A DNA stretch of 64,000 nucleotides, taken from assembly GCA_905182985.1 (NCBI GenBank), contig CAJJDN010000070.1, positions 15,673 to 79,672 of the forward strand, read 5' to 3'. The translations under genes and the position numbers were made by a program. Shown here one piece after another: positions 24,363-34,666 of this stretch. How positions within the stretch are numbered: the first letter of the stretch is position 1; every line of letters starts with the position of its first letter. The DNA is from Paramecium sonneborni (lineage: Eukaryota > Ciliophora > Oligohymenophorea > Peniculida > Parameciidae). A model generated the notes under the pieces. That model was given only the letters and a program-made list of their open reading frames with translations. It was not told the origin of the DNA and ran no database searches.

Positions 24363-25387
24363 TCAATCTGTCCATCGAATTCTTTTACCATCTGCCCATT
24401 CTCCTCTTTTAGTTGTACCATCAGCTTTAATAAAAAGTCCTTTTCCCTATTATTTACCATCAATCCATTATCCAATGTACTTTCTACCATCACTCCAAAT
24501 AAATGTTCCATGTCCATGTTTTTTATCTTCTCTATATCTAATAATATTAATATAAAATATATTACTCTCCCTCATAAGATCTACCATCAGGCCATTTAGT
24601 TAATCCATATCCATGCATTTTATTCTTTTACCAATCTCCATTATATTGTCTTTTATCTGCCCAAACATACAATCCTATATTTAATTTTAATAAATCAAAT
24701 ACCTTTTCCATGAATATCATTTGCTTAGAATTCTCCATCATAAAAAGAACCATCAATAAATTCTAATCTTCCTTTTCCATGTTTTTTACCATCTATATAT
24801 TATCCCTTATATTTAGATCCATCTGGCCAAGTTTCTTCACCAAATCCTTCTTACTTGTCATCTTTCCATTATCCTTAATATGTTGCTCCATTACTATGAT
24901 AATATCTTCCAAAACCATTAGCTTTATCATTAGCCCATTCACCATCATATATATCTCCATCTGCATGAATTAACTTACCTCTTCCACAAGCTTTATCATT
25001 AACCCATTCTCCTTCATATACTGATTAATCTGGCCAAACTTGCCTCCCCCAACCATTTTTTTATTCATCCTTCCATTATCCAGTATATATTGCTCCTGTT
25101 TCCAGTGTTACAGGTTCACATTTCTCAAGAAAAGAATCATGTTATAATTAAGTTTTTATCTCTTCAAACTTCTAATTTGATTTCTTTAATTGTTCATAAT
25201 GATCGTTCTCATAGTGCATTTATCCAACATTCACATCTGAAGATTGTTGAGATTATCTAACTGAATGTCCTGATCCTTTTAAACCTTAATCTATTTATTA
25301 TTCCACATCTGATTGTTGTACATGATTTCCATTAACTATTGTATGATCAGTGTTACTCTATCCACATATTCCACTACAAGCACCCAT
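24363..25387 (-). CDS. MORN-repeat protein with acylation-type N terminus, 322 aa
   Basis: At least eight MORN repeats (pattern YxGxWxxxxxxGxGxxxxxDG) run from about residue 110 to the end, for example [28 protein letters not shown] and YIGQWIDGKQQGKG. MORN proteins scaffold membranes and cytoskeleton. The start MGACSGICG is a good N-myristoylation site with adjacent Cys residues for palmitoylation, so membrane attachment is likely. Two 28-nt introns interrupt the repeats, and the exons sum to 323 codons including TGA 24365-24363. The Gln/Ser-rich N-terminal 100 residues contain a short helix. No kinase domain is fused, unlike plant PIP5K MORN proteins. Confidence 0.85.
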
Positions 25388-26496
25388 TATTATTATTATT
25401 ATTTAGTAAAATTATTTAATTTCATATATGAAAAAATAAATGAATTCTCTAACAATTCTCATTTTAACTTTAACTTTATTCATTCCTAAAAAAACAACCA
25501 TATTATTTTTAATCCTAATTAGAAATCTTATCTTAATATTTTTATTATTAAAGAATATGAAAAGTAATCTAAGTTTTCTTAGTTTATTCTATCTAATATT
25601 CATAAATACATTTTATAACACTATTAAAGTATTAATTATATCTTGCTTCTATATAATTTTATTCCTTCTTATTTACTTTTAATTGTTCTAAGAAATTTTA
25701 TCTATTAAAATATAGTCAGTAAAATCAAGTTTATATAATTATTTTAAATTTGAATTAATTTTCTAAACAAATATTAAATGTTATTTTAGTTGTGATTGGA
25801 TCTTCATTTGATAAAATTTTAATGTGTGCATATATGAGATCAAATCTTAACCTCGATTGAATATAAAATACTTTTTTTATTGAATATTTAACGGCATATC
25901 AAAAATTCTTTGTTTTTTTAAAATATAATGTCATCAATAATAATTTTAAAACCAACAAAAAATAAATAAGAAAACATCTTTCATTGAGATTTCATTTTTC
26001 ATTTTGATTTTCAAATGCTTATTATTAATAATTGCATAAAAATTTATATTCAAATTTGATTTTTATCTTTTAAAGTAATGTAAGTGGTTTGAAATTATCA
26101 GATCAAAATAAAAAGAATATTTATCACAAGTTTGATTAATGAAATGATAATTGGAATAGATGAAAATAGATAACTGTAGTTAAAACTACCAAAATATTCT
26201 AATAATTATTAAAAAACTGTTAAAAATTTTAGGACAAATTAAGTAAGTAGAATCAGAGGATTAATAAAAATTTTGAAAAGCAATTTGAAAAAAATTAATG
26301 TAGACAAGTATTAAATAGAAAAATGATGTAATGGAAAAAAGGAACAATTTTTTCTCAAAGAAGACTCTAGAATTAAACTCATCTCCCACTATTTTATTGT
26401 ATTTATAAGATCATTTTTTCAACCCACTAAAATATATCTTTTTCTTGAAGGACAAATAAAATTAACTTAGATAATCATTATTTAATATTAATATTA
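25388..26496. other. Low-complexity region with weak ORFs only
   Basis: About 1.1 kb. A minus-strand frame between about 25425 and 25830 starts MHTLKFYQMKIQSQLK and stays open, and a neighbouring minus frame (VIKCIYEYQIEQTKK) also looks coding, so a small or broken gene is possible. On the plus strand a 60-codon ORF at 26144-26326 starts MIIGIDENRQLQLK. None has a recognisable domain, and TGA is rare here by composition, so these are recorded only as possibilities. Confidence 0.35.
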
Positions 26497-27279
26497 ATGA
26501 ATTCATTTGTTAAAATATTTTTTCTTAATTCTATTGTTTACCAAAATTGTATAACTGATGATGAATAGGATTGCAAATATACAGATTTTTCAGTTGTTGG
26601 ATCAAGTGGTTCAACTTTAGCCAGATGTGGCTCAGGTCCTAAAAGTTTGTATATGGGACCATATGGTTTAAAAACATCAGTAACTTTGACTATTACAAAT
26701 TTTCCTCCAAATAACTAAATGGAACTTTAGATTGGGATATGGAAAATAGATTCTTGGGATGGAGAAGTTTTTGAGATTTATGCAAATGATATTCAAATCG
26801 ATAGTATAATTTAAATAGCCTCTCTTGGTGTTAGCACATGCAGAAATTTATGGGAAGATATTTGTTAATCTTTTTCAGTTAAATGTTAAATGAATGGAAC
26901 TGATTTAACAATAAAATTAAAAGATAATTTCGACCAAAGTTTATGGGATGGTATATTTTGAATAAAAATTAAAGAATCTTGGGGATTTAGAGATTTTATT
27001 TTGAAACTTTCTGTTCCTTGTGTTAATTTTTATAGCGAATGTAATTATTCTGGAAAATTATTTTAAATATGTAAAGGAGAGTAAACTAAAAGAGTAACCA
27101 GAATACCTTATGAAATAAAATCGGTTCTTATGGCTCCTAATATTATAGTTAAAATAAAAGATCCAAACTACTATGGAGGAGTATTATAGTAGTTTAGTAC
27201 TTCATAATCTTGTATAGAAAGCTATAAAATATTATATAATAATAAAAATTAGTTTCCAAAATATATCCCGTCATCATGA
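26497..27279 (+). CDS. Secreted or surface protein, ciliate-specific, about 252 aa
   Basis: Starts with a short hydrophobic signal-like segment (MNSFVKIFFLNSIVYQ), followed by a Cys-containing beta-rich region (GSSGSTLARCGSGPKSLYMG, MELQIGIWKIDSWDG). An in-frame TGA at 26959 is removed if the 24-nt GTA...AAG segment 26951-26974 is an intron. That joins QSLWD to ESWGFRDF, a sequence that reads naturally. The frame then continues to TGA 27277-27279 with more Cys (PCVNFYSECNYSGKLFQICKG). No enzyme motif was seen. Proteins of this look, with a W-G-x-R-D motif, seem widespread in Paramecium and Tetrahymena. The C terminus may be incomplete. Confidence 0.55.
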
Positions 27280-27869
27280 TTAATAAGATATAATTTTATA
27301 GAAATTGATCAATTTCATTACATATTTTTCTAATTTTCTAATTTTCTCAGTATTTTAAGTTATCCAAAGATTTTAGTAAAAATTTAGTTTTAAAATAAAA
27401 ACTTAATTCATTATAACATTAAAAAAGCCCATTATTATAAACTAACTGAATTTAAAAATTATATCTACAGACAATAAATCACATAATTAATCTTGAATGA
27501 ATTACATTGAACTGAAATGGATTTGTTTAGAGATATTTTCATATTTATTATTTTATATAAAAAAAATTAGATTTAATTTAAACTATTATTCTCCTTACAA
27601 GATTGTGCTATTTTAAAGTACTTTTTCTATTTTAACGAATGTGGTTAAACTAAATCATTTAGAGTACATTCTTGAACTATCAGAAATTTATAATTTAATA
27701 TAATAAATATTTTAATTTACTGTTAAGGATCTTAAAATAACTAAAATAGAATAAATGGTCATTAATTTAACTTTTATAAATATTTGAATTATCTTTTTTT
27801 CTTTATTTATTGAAAACGTTCTTTGAAAATCCTTTTAATGATAAAGATATTATATTTAAAATAATAGTT
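27280..27869. other. Possible relic of the preceding gene family
   Basis: Plus-strand frames between about 27500 and 27760 read DCAILKYFFYFNECG, KSFRVHS and then TGA. They weakly echo the Cys-containing second half of the upstream secreted protein. Several TGA codons and no start suggest a decayed partial copy. No other feature was seen. Confidence 0.3.
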
Positions 27870-28843
27870 TCAATATATCAAAATTTAAAAAGATTTCATT
27901 AAATTTGAAAATGTATCCAAATCCAATATTAAATGTTAAGCATCCATATGACATAATACAGGTTTGATTTTTTCTAAAATTTAGTGATCAATATCTAAAT
28001 TTATAAATTGACTTGATATTTATCCATCCTTATCATTATCAAGTTGATTAAAAACTCTTTTCAATATATTTTAATCTTATTTTAATTAAATCTTTTGCGA
28101 AGCGAATTCATATATTTTTTTTTTCTATTGTATTCCAATCATTTATGCTAATTCATAATCTTCTTAATCAATTTTTTTGCTTACTTTTTTATAAATATTA
28201 TCTTTTGTTACTTTAGGTTTAAAATCATGGGATATAGGTGAATTTGATTCAATTCTCAATTATTGTAATCTTTTTTCTGATTAATTTTTTTATGATATTA
28301 ATCTATTTGCTAAATCAATTTGTTCTTATCTTGATCTTTTTGGATGTAACTAAATATTTATATTAGATTCAATATCTGTCACACATTTGACATTCTTTAA
28401 TGTATTTTTTTTTAATAACAAATTTCCCTAAGACTTTTATCCATTTAGTATAATATTACTAGAATTTCTTTAATGTATTTATGTTGTAGATGGTTTCTTT
28501 TAAATTTATCCCCAAACTGTATTGTGTAATGTTTCATATTCATTTTTTTCTAAATTAATTGCTAAAATTAATTACTAACTTATGCAGATTTTAAAAATGC
28601 AGATTATGATTAACATTACTTTAATGAATTTGATTGAGATACAAATTTCTATTTGGTTTGCTTTTCTTAAATTTTCAATTGATCTCTTATATGATCAATT
28701 ATAAATTATTTTCCATCCTCTTGAATATTATGTCTGTCACAAAAAAATTCTGCAAGCATTTCAATATCATCTCCTTCATAGATATGAATGTATTCAGGTT
28801 TATCACCAGTGTCTAAAGTAACTATGGCTTTTAAAGCACTCAT
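27870..28843 (-). CDS. EF-hand protein, 315 aa
   Basis: Starts MSALKAIVTLDTGDKPEYIH and continues with GDDIEMLAEFFCDRHNI. This N-terminal module, with a Gly-Asp and Cys-His pattern, I recall from ciliate and other protist EF-hand proteins, but I cannot name it. A canonical calcium loop lies near the C terminus (FNQLDNDKDGQISSQFI; loop D-N-D-K-D-G-Q-I-S). A second, weaker loop (LDLDTFSNLM) is incomplete. The middle is basic and polar. One 26-nt intron joins the frames, and the exons sum to 316 codons including TGA 27872-27870. Its ligand and partners are unknown. Confidence 0.65.
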
Positions 28844-29382
28844 GGAATTTTTTGAAATATTTATTAATTATAAGTGTATTTATTATAATGGATTAGATTA
28901 TTATTTTATTATTTTTGATTAAAGAGATTAGAAATTATATAAACATTATATAGTTTAAATATCTGTGTAACATTAATCATAAATTTATTTAAAAATTTAT
29001 ATGAATTTTTTTAAACATTTTTGTTTGAGTCACAACTTCATATACATCCATCCAACATTTTTATATTTATATATAAACCGTTTAATAGCTAGTAGATTCT
29101 TCTCAATTATTAAGATATTAATTATCTCTGCCTATATATTTGAGGTGTATTTAAATTACTTATTAGAACTAATATCAATTCTACAGATGTGATTTTGTAG
29201 TGAATTGTTTCATTTAACTCAACAACTAAGTTTTATTTAAGAAATTTATAAAAACAGCACAATGTTGATAAGAATAGTTGATTATATGTTATAAAATATG
29301 TTATCTGATCATCATAATATAATCAGATCAAAATTGGAAATGGTTTTCGTAAAAGTCTAAAAGATAAATAGCTTATATTACT
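28844..29382. other. Intergenic region with a minus-strand coding-like tract
   Basis: A minus frame of about 50 codons near 29030-29185 (SNKQFKYTSNIQAEI, VGWMYMKL then TGA) looks coding in composition but has no start or domain. It might be a lost 3' exon of the small ORF upstream (29383-29538). Otherwise nothing was seen. Confidence 0.3.
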
Positions 29383-29538
29383 TCATTTTTTAGCGATTTA
29401 ATGTGCTAATTGCGTCTTAAATTTTAACATTTTTGTAGGATCATTAAAATCGATTTTCTCAACGGTGAAATAAAAAATTGCGGAATTAGAACTATTTGAT
29501 TTTGTCGCTTTGATTGTTTCTGGAGTATTTGTATTCAT
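29383..29538 (-). CDS. Small hypothetical ORF, 51 aa
   Basis: Reads MNTNTPETIKATKSNSSNS and then FYFTVEKIDFNDPTKM, ending IAKK and TGA 29385-29383. Composition is coding-like (Thr, Asn, Asp, Lys) against an AT-rich background. A GTA...TAG stretch of intron size starts only two bases after the TGA, so the stop may truncate a once longer protein. No family was recognised. Confidence 0.35.
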
Positions 29539-29949
29539 AATAGATATTTTATGTTAAATTATTTATTAAAAAGAAGAAATACATAGATTTTGCTTTGTAG
29601 TTGATTAAGTATTACCTTTTTAGTATTTTTTCGATTGATCCGAGTTAGTAATGCATTTTTTTATAGTATTCCATCAAAAAGGTAATGATGCTAAGAAAGA
29701 TATTTTCACTATTTATATAATTTTTGACATTTATCTTAGGAGTTCTATATGTCAAGAGAGGATCCACAAGTTCATTTGTTGTAAATAAAATAATTTAATT
29801 GAGAATATCAAAAATAGACAAAATGGTAAAAAATATATACTATTATCTCATTTGATATTATGTAATTATTTTGAAGTATCAGATGTTTTGAGAACTCATC
29901 TAGTATTTGAATATATATATAATATAATTAATTTAGATAAAAACGGAAA
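29539..29949. other. Intergenic, upstream of the Cys-rich gene
   Basis: AT-rich, with only short broken frames (one starting MSREDPQVHLL near 29749 stops after 18 codons). It presumably holds the promoter of the secreted protein gene. No specific site was recognised. Confidence 0.4.
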
Positions 29950-30285
29950 ATGAGATTAATATTAGTTCTATTGATAGTGACAATAGTTTCTGCAACAATG
30001 GCTCCACCCATTACTAGTAACGATAAAAAATGGGTAAGATCATCAATTGAAAATAATGATTGTCATAAAGATTGTAAAAGAGCAGATGGACATGTTTGTG
30101 CAGGATTACATAAATCATAATGTTGTTAAAGACATTGGTGTTTATAAGATGAAAAATTACATGATGTTTGGAGCTGTAGAACTGGATTGTATTATAATAT
30201 TTTTAATAAATTTAGCGAAATTCATGTTGATTCATGTAATGCATTCCCTAAAAGAGATGCAGGATTTCTATAAGAAACAGATTGA
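29950..30285 (+). CDS. Small cysteine-rich secreted protein, 111 aa
   Basis: A strong signal peptide (MRLILVLLIVTIVSATMA) is followed by a mature region with nine cysteines spaced C-x3-C-x7-C-x6-CC-x5-C, further Cys residues, and the aromatic stretch GLYYNIFNKFSEIH. The frame uses TAA as Gln and ends at TGA 30283-30285, giving 112 codons with no intron. Disulfide-stabilised exported proteins of this size serve as lectins, protease inhibitors, pheromones or trichocyst/mucocyst components, and nothing in the sequence decides among them. Confidence 0.65.
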
Positions 30286-30664
30286 TATAAGCAATTAATA
30301 ATCATTACATACCAAAAAAAAATTATTATTTTCTTTTTGCTTTCTTATTCTTCAAATTAAATTATAAATATAAAGCAGATCAATAATATTATGTATATAT
30401 AATTTCATTTATCTCAATACTTACTTAGAATTTTAATTTATATTTATTATAATAAAATCTATGTTGTGCCTTCATTTCAAGATTCATACGTATTTATTTC
30501 AAAAAGTGAAAATTTTAAATTATGAAGATTTTCTAAATTTACTTATGCTATTTTACAACAAGCTCATGAATAAATTTTATTAATTATAGATATTAAATTT
30601 ATATTATATACTAATTACACGCGTGATTTGATTAATAAAAATAATTAACAAGAATAGATTAAAA
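30286..30664. other. Intergenic region upstream of RAMP4
   Basis: About 380 bp of AT-rich DNA. A frame starting near 30521 stays open for a while but lacks coding character. No motif was recognised. Confidence 0.4.
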
Positions 30665-30948
30665 ATGGTACTTATTGTTATAGATTGTAGCCATCTGCTT
30701 AAACTATGAAATTGAGAAGCAATAATTATAAAGAAAACATTCATAAATAAGGAAAAGTTCCAAAATCATTACTTGTAATATAAATTGTATGATAATATGA
30801 ATAGAAAAAAGAAGAAAATTTACCAGTGGGTCCAATATTATTAGGAGTATTCTTGTTTGTAGTTGTTGGATCAGGTATATATATTATTTATTATATGAAA
30901 GCCTTGTTTTAAATACTCAATGTAGCTTCAAGTGGATAAGATGTTTGA
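30665..30948 (+). CDS. RAMP4 / SERP1, stress-associated ER translocon protein, 67 aa
   Basis: Tail-anchored ER protein that associates with the Sec61 translocon. The spliced product begins MPSAQTMKLRSNN, then NIHKQGKVPKS matches the family's N-terminal basic region, and PVGPILLGVFLFVVVGS gives the single hydrophobic anchor with the typical VGP lead-in. It ends FQILNVASSGQDV. Length 67 aa is almost exactly the family norm. Three introns (30668-30690, 23 nt, right after the ATG codon; 30 nt; 27 nt) make up over a quarter of the gene. It converges on the WD40 gene with only 17 bp between stop codons. Confidence 0.85.
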
Positions 30949-30965
30949 TATATATATTTGCTATA

Positions 30966-32709
30966 TCATTATTTTATCTAAAGAATACAGAAACTACAAT
31001 CTAATGCAGTTATCACACATTTTTCTTTATACATACTAATCTTCATAGTCTTTGCTCTCAATTTCATAATTTTATCCCATTTATTAAATTACTCATCTGT
31101 TATCCATATATCTATAGTCATATATAATATTATACGTCCATCTTCACATCCTAATATTACAGATTCTTCATTTAAACATACACACCAAGGACTTAACTTT
31201 TTATCAGGAAATGTTATCTTTTTTATTTAATGATAATTTTCTAAATTCCAAACTGTGATCTCAGATCCAAATCCAAATAATTAATTTAATCTAATTAACA
31301 AAGCATATTAAGGTTATGGTGTTTCTATCTTTTTTAAAGGAGCATTTTATTCATATTACCAAAAATAGATTAAATTTTGCCTTTAAGATCTACCCTTTAA
31401 TTCATACAAACTAAAACAAAACATTGATTTTCTATTTATTAAACACATTGGACCAAAAGTTGAACCTTATATTTTATACTTAACTAATTTGCCAGAATTC
31501 AATTTCCATTAATATACATAATTTTAAGAAATTACCTAAAAGAATGTATTTGTTGCAAATATTGATTAAGTTTATTCACAATAATATAATTTACTTGGAG
31601 TTCCTTATGATTCTTCAAATTCCATTTTATTTGCTACATATTAATTATTTACCAATTCAAATAATTTTATATTATGTACATATGCTAATACTATTTTATT
31701 ATTTCCTATTTAAATACAATCATAAACTCCATTCTTCTCTTAATAAATATATTATTTAATAATCTGTTTCTAAGGATCAAATATTATAAATGGATTGTAA
31801 TCACCTGCTGCTATTCCTAATAAATTTTCACTCAACCATGTAATACTATACATTCGCTTAAATTTAAAAGTTGTTGGAATCTCAAAGTTATTTACTTTTT
31901 AAACATAATTTTAACTTAAAATTGGTATATCTATCTATTTTATCAAAATTTAATATGTTTAATCTAATTAATCTATTTATTCTTATTGATCTAATTATTC
32001 TAATTAATCTGTTTATTCTAATTGATCTGTTTATTCTAATAAGTTTGTTTATTTTAATTAATCTTTTTATTCTTTAATTTTATTTGGGGTGTTAATAATA
32101 TCTTAATTTTCTTCAAAATTTATTGTTTATACTTCTTAATTCATATTTTACTACGAATTAAATTATGATAAACATCTTTAGATTAAGTTTTCGAAATTTT
32201 AAATTTCTTTCAATTTCTCCTTTATTACCTTTATTTAATCTCTTGTTATATAAAAATTAATTAATTGAAATAAATATTATTAATCTTGATTTTGCAAAAT
32301 GGAAATTAAATTTTCTAATTATGTTTTCTGAGAGACTTTATTAATTTCAGAATATTATGATTTGATACTTTCGATAAGCATTTCTATTTAACTCGGTAGT
32401 TTCTCATATAATATTGTTAGAATTTATTAAATTAAAGGTTAAGCCTTGTTTGTGAAATCTGCTAAATCTGTTTTTAGGATAAATTTATGAGATTCAATAC
32501 ATTCAATATCATTGCAAATATCACAAACTTCCTAAATTTTTGATTACTCTATCAAATAACCTATTTTCTAATGACAGCAATTATTTATCATTAATATTAT
32601 ATTAGTATTTCATTTAATGCAATAATTATTTTAATTATTCAATTTAAGAGCTAAGAATATTATCTATAGGTTTCTTTTAAATTATATTATTAATGCCATA
32701 AGATGACAT
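30966..32709 (-). CDS. WD40-type beta-propeller protein with zinc-finger-like and Gln-rich N terminus, about 567 aa
   Basis: The C-terminal half reads as propeller blades: MYSITWLSENLLGIAAGDYN, GSEITVWNLENYHQIKKITF, CVCLNEESVILGCEDGHIW. N-terminal coiled coil with a Cys/His group (CDICNDIECIESHKF) may bind zinc. Between them is a low-complexity linker of six-residue repeats (LEQTDQ-like). A 24-nt intron near 31117-31140 is likely. Frame also requires removing 16 nt near the N terminus (around 32538-32553), which is below the usual Paramecium intron size, so this junction is uncertain. It may represent a frameshift instead. Probable scaffold; partners unknown. Confidence 0.65.
31955..32075. 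repeat. 18-bp tandem repeat within the WD40 gene
   Basis: Imperfect 18-bp units of the type ATTCTAATTGATCTGTTT repeat about six times on the plus strand. On the coding minus strand they give a hexapeptide series LEQTDQ / LEQLDQ / QEQIDQ, a likely flexible or helical linker. Confidence 0.75.
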
Positions 32710-33608
32710 TATAATGTTTTAATAATTTATTCTTATAAATTGATTGAATCAAAGAATATATAGTAATATAGACATGAAGTCAAGAAATTTGTAAACAATG
32801 TTTTCTATAATAGTACTAAAATCTAGAGAAATTATCTTACATTCAATTGATGATCAATATTTTTATTAGAAAAGTGATATATAACTAATCTTAAAATCGA
32901 TATTTTTATTTACTAATATTGCCTTCCAAAATAAATTAAAATAATATTTAATCTCATATAAAATGTTTTATATTTTTGCAGTGTGATTAGAAGTCAAAGA
33001 TAGGGTGAATTCTTATCATTCTGATAACTATTCTTTTAGAATATTCAAATATATGTTAAAGAACATTACTTAAAAAAAAATAAGAAACTCAAAAAGTACA
33101 AGTTTCTTAGGATTCTCTAAATAGTTTTACAGAGTTATTTTAATTTGATAAAAAATATAATTATACAAAATTTATTTGAATATAGACAAGGATTAAAATT
33201 AGAATAAAGTTTTTTAAGATATATAATATAAATTTTGGTTTTGATTAAAAAAGACGTTAATTAATTAACAAAGAATAACATGATTTAACCTTTAAAATAA
33301 GGAGAGTATAATTTCGAATAAAAGAATTATAAAGGAGAATATGAATATTAAATTAAAATACTTAAATCTATAAAATGACAGAATAAATTATTAAATAATA
33401 CTTTTAATTGAGAGATCATTTTAATTAGTATTCAATTATTTTGATTTATCATAAAAGAGGTCTTCTAGATTAAGAGAGATGAATAAAATATAAGATATTG
33501 AGTTTATCAAGAAAATAAAATAATATTGATTTTAATTTTTAATAGTTTATATAAAATAGTGTATAATGAATAAGTTATAAATAATTTGATATTTTTATAA
33601 ATATTTTA
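32710..33608. other. Intergenic region with one weak ORF
   Basis: About 900 bp between a divergent pair. A plus-strand ORF at 32774-32986 (MKSRNLQTMFSIIVLKSREI, 70 codons) is the only plausible coding stretch and has no recognised domain. The rest is AT-rich with no structure noticed. Confidence 0.35.
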
Positions 33609-34562
33609 ATGAAAAAAGAGAAGGATAATTAAGAACTTTTAATAGGAAAAGATTGGGATGGCAATCAAATTGATATTGATAATGAAGATCTTCATAAGGC
33701 AGAATATATAGATGTTTAGGCTATGTTAAATGATACATTAGATAAATTAGATAAAATAGAGAAGATAGAAATATTTATGACATTCTTAAATTTTACAACA
33801 AAAGCATTAGCTCTTTACCTTGTTCTAATTTATTATGACACAGTTTTCAAATATGATTCTCTATTGTTATTTAGTTATTTATTATACGCATTACTTGAAG
33901 TGGTAGCATTTGGAGCAGCATTTGCAGTAGTATTGAGTGCCCGTATAATTTCAGCTTTATTAGGAGTAAACGTATTTTATTTAGGTTAGAAATGTACTAT
34001 AATTAGATAGCTTCATTTATTTTCCAATTTTATACTCAGTATTTAAGTTCTGCTTTGTTGTCACATTTTTAGTATAATCGTTGACAGTTGTGATGTTTTC
34101 AAAATTTTCACATTGGATATTCCCATTAGTTTTAGTAATATAAATAATTTAAAAGAATATAGATAACATCATTGTTTGTAACTCTCATTTTACAAGTCAG
34201 TAGATTAATTCTAATGGTTGGAGGGAAAGTTAGTTCAATTACTAAATGTTTTGATACAAATTGGATATTTAAAATATTAGCACCTGAAAATCTATAGAAA
34301 GTATATTTTTATATATTATATTTGTATATAGAGTTACTAATTCTCTAGAAATCTATTATTTTAACTTTTAAATATATATGAAGAACTCAATCCAGAATAT
34401 AAAGAATTTATACAGAAAGGATATAAATATTAGAAATAAGTTATTGAATTAAAAGATGATATACAATGGGCTAAAGATTTCATTAAAAGATCTATTATTG
34501 AACATAATGATGTTCAAGGCAATTCTTTTTCTAATAAATAATCTCTTGTTATTTAATCATGA
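33609..34562 (+). CDS. Four-pass membrane protein, unknown, 290 aa
   Basis: Acidic cytosolic N terminus (MKKEKDNQELLIGKDWDGN), a short amphipathic helix (DTLDKLDKIEKIEIFM), then four hydrophobic segments including ALALYLVLIYYDTVF, ALLEVVAFGAAFAVVLSAR, ILYSVFKFCFVVTFLV and WIFPLVLITSLFVTLIL. The C-terminal tail is polar (LNPEYKEFIQKGYKYQKQ) and ends VIQS. Introns 33985-34006, 34135-34162 and 34301-34331 (22, 28 and 31 nt) yield exactly 291 codons including TGA. I do not recognise the family. The topology suggests both ends face the cytosol. Confidence 0.65.
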
Positions 34563-34666
34563 ATATATATATACTATTATTTTATATGTTTGTTTCCAAA
34601 TTAAAACTATTAATATAAGGATAAATAAATACAAAAATCTCTTCTTAATTATTTTTATCTGATTAA

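Noticed and set aside
25440..25682. 80-codon hydrophobic plus-strand ORF
   Set aside because: Low-complexity Ile/Leu/Phe series typical of AT-rich non-coding DNA or of the complement of Lys/Asn/Gln-rich coding sequence; the minus strand looks more coding-like here.
26497..27279. Pseudogene call for the secreted protein because of TGA at 26959
   Set aside because: A 24-nt intron-like segment removes the TGA and joins flanks into a natural sequence, so an intact gene is more likely.
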